NCBI GenBank assembly: GCA_902494935.1
Contig: CABUVH010000091.1
Span: 1 to 8,068, forward strand
Direction of reading: 5' to 3'
Length of the DNA stretch: 8,068 nucleotides
From: an uncultured Collinsella sp.
Lineage (GTDB): Bacteria > Actinomycetota > Coriobacteriia > Coriobacteriales > Coriobacteriaceae
In this document: positions 1 to 5,414 of the stretch, in pieces
Numbering within the stretch: the stretch's first letter is position 1
How the letters are laid out: each line of letters opens with the position of its first letter
Position numbers and translations under genes: made by a program
The notes under the pieces: generated by a model
What the model was told of the DNA's origin: nothing
The model's database searches: none
Seen by the model: only the letters and a program-made list of their open reading frames with translations

Positions 1-1
1 G

Positions 2-928
2 GGGGAGACGTCGGCGCCGGTGATCCATCGCGACCTCAAGCCGTCGAATATCATCGTGACAGGTGCCAACTATACGCCTGATGACGGCCTGACATTTTCA
101 TCGCTGGTGATTATCGACTTGGGGATCGCGCGCGTATGGCGCGATGGCGCCGATGCCGACACCGTCAAGTTTGGCACGCGACCCTATGCGCCGCCCGAGC
201 AGTATGGGTTTGGGCAGACGAGTGTGCGCAGCGACGTGTACGCGCTGGGCGCCCTGTTGTTCTTCTGCTTGACGGGAGTCGACCCTAAACCAGGGCTCGA
301 CATGCGCGAGCAATGCGAGGCGCGCGGTATTCCCACTCCACTTTCCGATGCCGTCTGCATGTCGATGGCGCTCGATCCGGCCAAGCGTTTTGCGAGTGCG
401 GAAGCATTGGGACGGGCGACGCGCGCGGCATACGATCTGAGTCGCCCCGTGCGGCCTCCTGCGCCTGCGCCTGTCCGTACTCCAGACTCGGAGACAGTGT
501 TGGCGTCCCAAGGGCTCCAGAAGCCCGCAGGGCTTCCTAGGCCTGCCGCCTCCACTGCATGCGGTCTGCTCTCTCGCGTTCCGGAGTCTCTGGGGCGCAT
601 TTGGAATACGCTCGTCTTCTTCTCGCTGCTTGTGTTCTTTGCCGGAAGTCACTTTGCCGTCTTTCACCCCACGGGAGCAAACCAAAGCTACCCGACGTGG
701 CTTCTCATAATCGAGTATTTTTTCTTTGTCGATGGCCTTATGGTGCTTATGCATTTTGCGCTGTTCGACAAGCGTCGTCTTCGTCGGCGATTCGCACTGC
801 TCGACAGCTATCGCGGCAAGAAACTCGCGAAACTCTGGCTCAAGGCATTGGGTGTGCTGCTCCTATGCATGATCGTCATAGTCGCGGTTGCCAATGCGAC
901 CGGCGTCGTCGATACCTCCGCTACCTAA
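2..928 (+). CDS. Membrane-anchored Ser/Thr protein kinase, C-terminal part (5' end outside window)
   Basis: This is the C-terminal part of a Hanks-type protein kinase, which phosphorylates Ser/Thr on target proteins. The frame is open to the left edge, so the N-lobe (glycine loop, catalytic Lys) lies outside; the GTG at 20 is an internal Val codon, not a start. Visible motifs are the catalytic loop HRDLKPSN (Asp codon 32-34), DLG in place of DFG (116-124), the APPE motif (Glu codon 197-199) and SDVYALG of helix F. The kinase domain ends near 440. A Pro/Ala-rich linker follows (about 440-570), then three hydrophobic segments at about 599-664, 698-766 and 833-907. The strongly basic loop between segments 2 and 3 (KRRLRRR) fits a cytoplasmic location. 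There is no PASTA or other extracellular sensor domain after the first membrane segment. The TAA stop lies just before a bidirectional terminator. The kinase call is firm; its targets are unknown. Confidence 0.9.
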   Translation, partial: GETSAPVIHRDLKPSNIIVTGANYTPDDGLTFSSLVIIDLGIARVWRDGADADTVKFGTRPYAPPEQYGFGQTSVRSDVYALGALLFFCLTGVDPKPGLDMREQCEARGIPTPLSDAVCMSMALDPAKRFASAEALGRATRAAYDLSRPVRPPAPAPVRTPDSETVLASQGLQKPAGLPRPAASTACGLLSRVPESLGRIWNTLVFFSLLVFFAGSHFAVFHPTGANQSYPTWLLIIEYFFFVDGLMVLMHFALFDKRRLRRRFALLDSYRGKKLAKLWLKALGVLLLCMIVIVAVANATGVVDTSAT

Positions 929-932
929 AAGA

Positions 933-955
933 AAAGGGCCCCATTGGGGCCCTTT
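933..955. terminator. Bidirectional rho-independent terminator between convergent genes
   Basis: A perfect 10-bp stem, AAAGGGCCCC (933-942) and GGGGCCCTTT (946-955), has a 3-base ATT loop. It sits 4 bases after the kinase stop on the + strand and 10 bases after the hydrolase stop on the - strand. The T-rich tract is better on the - strand (TTTTCTTTT after the stem), so it should work best for the hydrolase gene while also serving the kinase gene. Confidence 0.9.
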
Positions 956-965
956 GCAGTTGCAC

Positions 966-2099
966 TTAGATGCGGTTCATCTGAGCGGCGACTTTGTTGT
1001 ACCAGTCCTGCCACGTGGGCGGGCAGTACTTTTTGGCTGCTGCCGGGGTAAGGGTGGAGCCGTAGTTGGCGCCCAGATAGGCAACGTGAGCGGAGATGCC
1101 CTCGCTCCAGCTGCCAAAGCTGCGCCAACCGCCGCCACGGGCACTCCAGCCCCAGGCGTTGTAAGAATTGGCGCAATAAGCGCCCTTGGTGCTCTCGATG
1201 CAGGCGATGGCGGGGGACCAACGGGGGTCGACACCGGTATTCCAAGCGGCGACGGCAAAGTTATAGCCCTGGCCTGCCATGGGGGAGCCGGCGAGATAAT
1301 TGTCGATGCGGCTCGTCCACTCATTAATGAACGAATCGTAATCGGAGCTACCGGTATTGGCGTTGTTCACCGTGGTGTCGATGGTGGTGTTGGTGTTGGT
1401 GGCCTGGCTGCTGGAATTGCTGCCGCTTACGCCCTCGCCCGAGAGCTTCTCGGCGGCAGCGGCCTTATCGGCCTCAAGCTTGGCAAGCTCGGCGGCATTT
1501 TCCTGCTCGGCTTTTGCCTGTGCCTCGCTGCGGAGCAGCTGGGCCTGCGCCAGCGCATCCTCGGCGTTTTTCTGCTCTGCCTCAAGCTGAGACTTGGCCT
1601 GCTGGAGCTCAGCCTTGTTCTGCTCGAGTTCGGTTTGCATGTTATTGAGCTGTTCGATCTCGTCGACGCTCGAGCTCGTGATCTGGTTGGTGTATTTGCA
1701 GGTCGTGATGAACTCACCCAGGCTCTGTGCGTTGACCAGGAAGCTCACGATGGGATTGGTGCCCTTCTGATACTTGTACAGATCGCGCATGGCGGAGCTT
1801 GCCTTGGCCTGCTGCTCGGGAAGCTTGGCCTCGATTTCCTCGATGCTTGCCTCATTGGAGTCAATCTGCTTTTGCAGGTCATCGAGTTTGGTGCGGGCGT
1901 CGTTGTAGGCGCTCGTGGCGGCTTCGATCTTCTGCTGGGCTGCGGAAAGCTGGTCCTGCGTTGCCTGCGAGGCGGCATACGCCGCAACGGGGGAGAGCAT
2001 CGGCGTGGCCGTCAGCGCAACGGCGAGCGCGGCGCTCGTGATGATACGAGCCGGCTTCGACGCAATGAGCGCTGCGGTGCGATGATTCGAATGCTGCAT
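966..2099 (-). CDS. Secreted coiled-coil protein with lysozyme-like (peptidoglycan hydrolase) C-terminal domain
   Basis: This is a predicted exported cell-wall hydrolase of 377 residues. It has a signal peptide with a basic N-region, a hydrophobic stretch at about 19-32 and a likely cleavage after AYA at 42. A long Ala/Gln/Glu/Lys-rich coiled coil spans about 44-220 and is interrupted at about 114-133 by a hydrophobic hinge (NPIVSFLVNAQSLGEFI). This arrangement is typical of PcsB/CwlO-like hydrolases, whose coiled coil is controlled by FtsEX. A Ser/Thr/Asn-rich linker (about 222-252) leads to a C-terminal domain (about 255-377). There DPRWSPAIACIES contains Glu302, the candidate catalytic acid, followed by YNAWGW and later WSEGISAHVAYL, as in lysozyme/glucosaminidase-like folds. 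It is not an NlpC/P60 or CHAP domain. The ATG at 2099 is preferred because AGAGGG lies 5 bases upstream; a TTG at 2114 would overlap that ribosome binding site. Secretion and wall targeting are well supported; the exact bond cut is not known. Confidence 0.85.
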   Translation of the reverse strand: MQHSNHRTAALIASKPARIITSAALAVALTATPMLSPVAAYAASQATQDQLSAAQQKIEAATSAYNDARTKLDDLQKQIDSNEASIEEIEAKLPEQQAKASSAMRDLYKYQKGTNPIVSFLVNAQSLGEFITTCKYTNQITSSSVDEIEQLNNMQTELEQNKAELQQAKSQLEAEQKNAEDALAQAQLLRSEAQAKAEQENAAELAKLEADKAAAAEKLSGEGVSGSNSSSQATNTNTTIDTTVNNANTGSSDYDSFINEWTSRIDNYLAGSPMAGQGYNFAVAAWNTGVDPRWSPAIACIESTKGAYCANSYNAWGWSARGGGWRSFGSWSEGISAHVAYLGANYGSTLTPAAAKKYCPPTWQDWYNKVAAQMNRI

Positions 2100-2104
2100 C
2101 CAGT

Positions 2105-2110
2105 CCCTCT
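2105..2110 (-). promoter_or_regulatory. Ribosome binding site that fixes the hydrolase start
   Basis: On the - strand AGAGGG is followed by 5 bases (ACTGG) and then ATG at 2099. This decides against the in-frame TTG five codons upstream at 2114, whose first codons contain the Shine-Dalgarno sequence itself. Confidence 0.75.
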
Positions 2111-2129
2111 GCAATCAATCGTAGGTTAT

Positions 2130-2283
2130 GGTTCGAACGGTATTCTACTACTGCTTTCGACCTCAACTTGAACCTTAAAGGTTCCAAAGGGTCAAGTTGA
2201 ACTTGAGGCTTTGGCTTTGACCTGCAGTTATGATGAATTGTTGAGAAACCATAGAGTTCAACTTTAACGTTACAGAGCTCTGT
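2130..2283. promoter_or_regulatory. Palindrome-rich spacer upstream of the hydrolase gene, probable operator region
   Basis: The spacer between the MOSC stop and the hydrolase start is richer in A/T than the flanking genes and holds several dyads. They are GTTCGAAC (2131-2138), GAACCTT-A-AAGGTTC (2170-2184), TCAAGTT-G-AACTTGA (2192-2206), TAACGTTA (2265-2272) and ACAGAGCTCTGT (2272-2283). TCAACTTGAACCTT (2163-2176) is also repeated in inverted form at 2187-2200 with one mismatch. The half-site TCAACTT occurs at 2163-2169 and 2258-2264 on + and at 2194-2200 on -. A weak -10-like TAGAAT on the - strand (2142-2147) could start the hydrolase transcript, but I see no convincing -35. Clustered dyads next to a possible start site suggest transcription-factor binding. 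The TCAAGTT-AACTTGA arrangement resembles MerR-family boxes, but the regulator is not identified. Confidence 0.45.
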
Positions 2284-2333
2284 TTGAGAGGAGTTTTGGG
2301 CTGTAAAAGCCATCTCAACGTGGGGTTTTATAA

Positions 2334-2966
2334 CTACAGCGTGCCCTTCTGGCGAGCCTGCTCAATCTCTTCGAGGGCCTCGGCGGGGGTGAACGAACAG
2401 GTGCCGTCGCCGAGTTTGATTACCTGGATATCGTCGCCGGCGTAGACCTCTCCGCCCTTTAGTACCACGCCAAAAACGCCCTCGTGGGGAAAGATGCAGT
2501 CGCCGGCGAGATAGTAGATGGCACAGCGTGTGTGGCAGACCTTGCCGATTTGGCTGATTTCGACAAGCACCTCGCTGCCAAGCTTGAGCTGTGTGCCCAA
2601 GGGGAGCGAGAGCAGGTTGATGCCCCGGGTTGTGAAGTTCTCGCCAAAGTCGCCCTCGTGCACATCGAGCCCGCGAGCCTGCGCCGTCTGGATAGACTCT
2701 GCAGCTAAAAAGGAAACCTGGCGGTGCCAATGCCCGGTGTGTGCGTCGGAGGCGAGGCCAAATTGCTCTATAACGGTGTCGTGCCCGTCGGCGACGGGTG
2801 ACTTACGCGTGCCTTTGTGCTTCGACGTGTTGATTGAGACGATGCGGGCGGGCCCGTTGTAAGCATCGTTTGCGGTGCGTAGGGGAGCTGCCGTTTGTGC
2901 GCGTTCCGCCAGCTCGTGCTTCGCGGCATTGAGGATGGGATTATCGGTCGGATGGTCTTGGGGCAC
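2334..2966 (-). CDS. MOSC domain-containing protein
   Basis: This 210-residue protein carries a MOSC domain at about 39-185. The MOSC domain is found at the C terminus of molybdenum cofactor sulfurases and in stand-alone proteins (YiiM/YuaD type) that handle sulfur or the molybdenum cofactor. Diagnostic stretches are INTSKHKGTRK (45-55), GLASDAHTGHWHRQVSFLA (70-88), GDFGENFTTRGI (105-116), QIGKVCHTRCAI (139-150) and GDCIFPHEGVF (155-165). The conserved cysteine position falls at C144, with C148 and C157 nearby. About 38 polar residues precede the domain and match nothing I recognise. The start is a GTG with GAAAGG 7 bases upstream, and no later ATG gives a shorter alternative. It is divergent from the ATP-grasp gene. 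No molybdenum cofactor genes are in the window, so its partner is unknown. The domain call is firm; the biochemical role is open. Confidence 0.88.
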   Translation of the reverse strand: MPQDHPTDNPILNAAKHELAERAQTAAPLRTANDAYNGPARIVSINTSKHKGTRKSPVADGHDTVIEQFGLASDAHTGHWHRQVSFLAAESIQTAQARGLDVHEGDFGENFTTRGINLLSLPLGTQLKLGSEVLVEISQIGKVCHTRCAIYYLAGDCIFPHEGVFGVVLKGGEVYAGDDIQVIKLGDGTCSFTPAEALEEIEQARQKGTL

Positions 2967-3010
2967 GTGCGCGCCTTTCGCTCGAGGATGTCAATACACT
3001 GAATCCTACA

Positions 3011-3043
3011 ACAATGGTAGGTTCATTGCCCATTGTCATACAA
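3011..3043. promoter_or_regulatory. Inverted repeat in the divergent promoter region, possible operator or MOSC promoter
   Basis: ACAATGG (3011-3017) and CCATTGT (3030-3036) form a 7-bp inverted repeat with a 12-base centre. It overlaps a possible - strand promoter for the MOSC gene: TTGTAT (3043-3038) and TACCAT (3019-3014), 18 bases apart. The arrangement would suit repressor binding over the promoter. This is sequence pattern only. Confidence 0.3.
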
Positions 3044-3114
3044 CGGTGAGCGCCGTCTTCGTGCTGGCCTTCGTGCTGGACGATTACGTCGATTGCCATA
3101 GATACGGTGGAGCT

Positions 3115-3144
3115 TTGGGCGTCGGCGGCTTGTCACGCTAGAAT
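3115..3144 (+). promoter_or_regulatory. Candidate promoter for the ligase gene
   Basis: TAGAAT (3139-3144) matches an actinobacterial -10 consensus. It is preceded by a weak -35-like TTGGGC (3115-3120) with an 18-base spacer. Transcription would begin near 3151, leaving a leader of about 50 bases before the ATG at 3201. The -10 is reasonable and the -35 poor. Confidence 0.4.
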
Positions 3145-3200
3145 AAATCAGTTGCGCAAAGACCGCCCGTTGTGTGGGCAGTTCATGATAGGAAGTTTCC

Positions 3201-4457
3201 ATGGCATTGCAGTTTACAGAGCGCGAGTTCATCCCCGTGCTGCTCGGTGGCGACATCAACGCCTATTCGGTGGCGCGCGCCTTCTACGAGGAGTACCAGG
3301 TCAAGAGTCTGGTTTTTGGCAAGTATCAGACGGGTCCCGCGTACCGCAGCCAGATTATCGACTACACGCCCAACGTGGATATCGATACCATGCCCGTGAT
3401 GCTCAAAACCGTCAACGGCATTGCCCAAGCGCATGCCGACAAGACGATTGTCCTTGTGGGCTGTGGCGATAACTATGTTGCCCTCGTGGCTCAGGCCAAG
3501 GATGCCCATGAGTTGGCGGATAACATCGTCGCGCCTTACGCTCCCTATAGCATGCTTGAACAGTGTCAGAAGAAGGAGATCTTCTACGAGCTGTGCGAGA
3601 AGCATGGCGTGCCCTATCCGCACACGTTTACCTTTACCAAGGCGATGCTCAATGCCCAGGGTGAGGCGCCTGCCGAAGTGCTCGACCAGATCGATTTTCC
3701 TTACCCGATGATTCTGAAGCCTTCTGACGGCATCATGTGGTGGCAGCACGAGTTCGAGGGCCAGAAGAAGGCCTATGAGATTGCCGACCGCGCCGAGCTG
3801 GAACAGGTCATTCGCGATTCGTATGCCAGCGGCTACACCGACGACCTGATCTTGCAGGATCGCGTGCCCGGCAACGACGAGTACATGCGCGTGCTCACTA
3901 GCTATTCCGACCGCAACGGCAAGGTGCGCATGATGTGCCTGGGCCATGTGCTGCTCGAGGAGCATCAGCCCCACGGTGTCGGCAACCATGCCTGTATCAT
4001 TACCGAGCCCAACGACGAGCTCATGGGCGGCGTGCGCAAGTTGCTCGAGGACCTTCACTTTGTGGGCTATTCCAACTTTGACGTTAAGTACGACGAGCGC
4101 GATGGCTCGTTTAAGTTCTTCGATTTCAACACGCGCCAGGGTCGCAGCAACTACTACGTTACCAACAGCGGCTTTAACGTTGCCAAGTATGTGGTGGACG
4201 AGTATGTGCTCAACCGCCCGTTTGAGCCGGAGTTTGTGACGGCGCAGGACGAGGCCCTGTGGATGGTCGTCCCCATGGGCGTCGTCGACAAGTACGTCAA
4301 GGATCCCGAGCTGCGCGCTAAGGTGCATCGCCTGGACAAGGAGGGCAAGGGCGCCGACCCTTCGTTTATGAAGGGCGACTTTGTCTTTAACCGCTGGCTG
4401 CGCATGTGGCACACCAAGCTGCGCCACTTTAAGCTGTTCAAGACGTATTACAAGTAG
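3201..4457 (+). CDS. ATP-grasp carboxylate-amine ligase, probable D-aspartate ligase for peptidoglycan cross-bridge
   Basis: This 418-residue ATP-grasp enzyme probably activates a carboxylate with ATP and joins it to an amine. The N terminus (EFIPVLLGGDINAYSVARAF, 9-28) and the segment VRMMCLGHVLLEE (242-254) resemble the D-aspartate ligases (Aslfm type of Enterococcus faecium). Those attach the beta-carboxyl of D-Asp to the side-chain amine of the diamino acid in the wall precursor. Visible ATP-grasp features are K173 in ILKPSDG, LILQD at 216-220, and NFDVKYD (292-298). FDFNTRQGR (307-315) supplies metal-binding D308 and N310; the first is usually Glu in the superfamily. No signal peptide or membrane segment is seen, so it is cytoplasmic. 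The ATG has AGGAAG 5 bases upstream, and the length suits the family. The aspartate racemase gene follows 84 bases downstream and would supply D-Asp. The ATP-grasp call is near certain; the substrate is inferred from family resemblance plus the neighbour. Confidence 0.8.
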   Translation: MALQFTEREFIPVLLGGDINAYSVARAFYEEYQVKSLVFGKYQTGPAYRSQIIDYTPNVDIDTMPVMLKTVNGIAQAHADKTIVLVGCGDNYVALVAQAKDAHELADNIVAPYAPYSMLEQCQKKEIFYELCEKHGVPYPHTFTFTKAMLNAQGEAPAEVLDQIDFPYPMILKPSDGIMWWQHEFEGQKKAYEIADRAELEQVIRDSYASGYTDDLILQDRVPGNDEYMRVLTSYSDRNGKVRMMCLGHVLLEEHQPHGVGNHACIITEPNDELMGGVRKLLEDLHFVGYSNFDVKYDERDGSFKFFDFNTRQGRSNYYVTNSGFNVAKYVVDEYVLNRPFEPEFVTAQDEALWMVVPMGVVDKYVKDPELRAKVHRLDKEGKGADPSFMKGDFVFNRWLRMWHTKLRHFKLFKTYYK

Positions 4458-4466
4458 ATGAGCGCG

Positions 4467-4519
4467 GCGCCCGTCCGGTTTGCATCGGGCGGGCGCGGGT
4501 ATGATACGCGCAATTGCGC
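4467..4519 (+). promoter_or_regulatory. Hairpin, -10 element and palindrome between ligase and racemase genes
   Basis: GCGCCCGTCCG (4467-4477) can pair with CGGGCGGGCGC (4486-4496) as an 11-bp stem with one G-T pair and an 8-base loop. No T-run follows, so it is not a standard terminator. TATGAT at 4500-4505 is a good -10 element without a clear -35. Directly after it is the perfect 12-base palindrome GCGCAATTGCGC (4508-4519), about where transcription would start. The racemase may therefore have its own regulated promoter in addition to read-through from the ligase gene. Confidence 0.4.
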
Positions 4520-4529
4520 AAGCGTCACC

Positions 4530-4536
4530 AAGGAGG
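4530..4536 (+). promoter_or_regulatory. Strong ribosome binding site that fixes the racemase start
   Basis: AAGGAGG lies 5 bases before the ATG at 4542. It rejects the longer open frame beginning at 4458, whose extra 28 codons run through the hairpin and promoter-like sequence and do not look like family sequence. Confidence 0.9.
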
Positions 4537-4541
4537 CGGCG

Positions 4542-5288
4542 ATGGAAAAGCTGGGAGTTATCGGCGGCATGGGCGCCGAGGCCACGTCGTATTACTACGA
4601 CCAGGTGGTGCGTCATACGGCTGCTGCCTGCGATCAGGAACATATCGACATGGTGGTACTCTCCAAGTCGACCATGCCCGACCGCACGCTGGCCATTAAG
4701 ACCGGCGAGCATGCCAAACTGCTGGCGACCATGAAAGAGTGCGCCCAGGCACTCGAGTCGCTGGGCTGTGCACACATTGCCATTCCCTGCAACACGTCAC
4801 ACTACTTCTATGACCAGATCCAGTCGTTTACGAAGGTGCCGATTATCCACATGCCGCGTGAGTCGGTGCGCTATGCTCTGGCCGGTGCGGTGATGGGGGA
4901 GTGCGAGTTCGACCCCAACCTGAGTATGCCGGCCGAGCCGGTGCATAAGATCGGCATCATGGGAACCGATGGCACCGTGGGCGCGGGCGTCTACGGCCGC
5001 GAATGCGAGGCCGCGGGTGTCGAGGTTGTCTATCCCAGCGAGAAACGTCAGAACGATGTGATGTCGCTTATCTACGATGATGTGAAGGCCGGACGTGAGC
5101 CCGATATGGATAAGTTCGACCGCGTGATGTGGGAGTTCGCCCGTAGCGGCTGCGACCGCGTCATTCTGGCCTGCACCGAGCTCTCGGTGCTGCAGAAGTA
5201 CCGAGAGATGCCCGAGATCACCCTCGACGCCATGGATGTCCTGGTGCGCGAATCCATCATCCGCAGCGGCGCCCCCTACCGCCTCTAG
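4542..5288 (+). CDS. Aspartate/glutamate racemase family protein, probable aspartate racemase
   Basis: This 248-residue cofactor-independent amino-acid racemase interconverts L and D forms by two-cysteine acid/base catalysis. The N terminus MEKLGVIGGMGAEATSYYYD is typical of the aspartate racemase branch. The two catalytic cysteines lie in AIPCNTSH (C83) and ILACTELS (C211), and STMPDR at 43-48 is a further family stretch. The pseudo-twofold repeat of the fold shows in the second GIMGTDGTVGAG (138-149). The length is normal for the family, and it has no signal peptide. The start is set by a perfect ribosome binding site. It follows the probable D-aspartate ligase gene, so the likely job is to make D-Asp for the wall cross-bridge. 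Glutamate racemization (MurI role) is less likely because the N-terminal motif is of the Asp type, but substrate choice cannot be proven from sequence. Confidence 0.88.
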   Translation: MEKLGVIGGMGAEATSYYYDQVVRHTAAACDQEHIDMVVLSKSTMPDRTLAIKTGEHAKLLATMKECAQALESLGCAHIAIPCNTSHYFYDQIQSFTKVPIIHMPRESVRYALAGAVMGECEFDPNLSMPAEPVHKIGIMGTDGTVGAGVYGRECEAAGVEVVYPSEKRQNDVMSLIYDDVKAGREPDMDKFDRVMWEFARSGCDRVILACTELSVLQKYREMPEITLDAMDVLVRESIIRSGAPYRL

Positions 5289-5294
5289 CTTCCG

Positions 5295-5329
5295 ACCTGC
5301 CAAAAAGGGACAGGTTTATTTTGGTAGGT
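5295..5329. repeat. Small intergenic hairpin after the racemase gene
   Basis: ACCTGCCAAAA (5295-5305) pairs with TTTTGGTAGGT (5319-5329) with one G-T pair across a 13-base loop that contains GGGACAGG. TTTT follows on the + strand (5329-5332), so it could help terminate the racemase transcript, whose stop is 6 bases upstream. The GGGACAG core also occurs at 7981-7987, followed in both places by a T-rich stretch and TTGG. Both may belong to a dispersed intergenic repeat family. Confidence 0.45.
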
Positions 5330-5347
5330 TTTATCTGGTGAAACAGT

Positions 5348-5384
5348 AAAGGCCTCGGCTCGTTTGGTGCGAGCCGAAGCCTTT
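5348..5384. terminator. Bidirectional rho-independent terminator between racemase and EcfT genes
   Basis: AAAGGCCTCGGCTCG (5348-5362) pairs with CGAGCCGAAGCCTTT (5370-5384) as a 15-bp stem with one mismatch and a 7-base loop. TTTT follows on the + strand (5381-5384), and the - strand ends in CCTTTACTGTTTC. It serves the + strand racemase transcript and the - strand ECF operon, whose last stop codon is 31 bases away. Confidence 0.88.
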
Positions 5385-5414
5385 TGCGTTGGGGCGGTTG
5401 CTGTCGGTGGTGAA

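Noticed and set aside
2120..2150. Possible tRNA T-loop (GGTTCGAAC) in the spacer before the hydrolase gene
   Set aside because: The flanking bases do not pair as a T-stem, and no acceptor or anticodon arm can be found on either strand.
888..2171. Open frame of 427 codons on the + strand opposite the hydrolase gene
   Set aside because: Its Leu/Gly/Val-rich product mirrors the coiled-coil codons of the real gene, and it begins inside the kinase gene and runs through the terminator.
4467..4496. GC-rich hairpin between ligase and racemase as a terminator
   Set aside because: No T-run follows on the + strand; the next bases are GGGTATGATAC, which look like a -10 element instead.
4458..4541. Longer N terminus for the racemase beginning directly after the ligase stop
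   Set aside because: The added 28 codons cover a hairpin and a -10-like element, while ATG 4542 has AAGGAGG 5 bases upstream and begins with the family's normal N terminus.
3183..4775. Long open frame of 530 codons on the - strand opposite the ligase and racemase genes
   Set aside because: It lies antisense to two well-supported genes, matches no family I recognise, and is the kind of open frame that high-GC codon use creates on the opposite strand.
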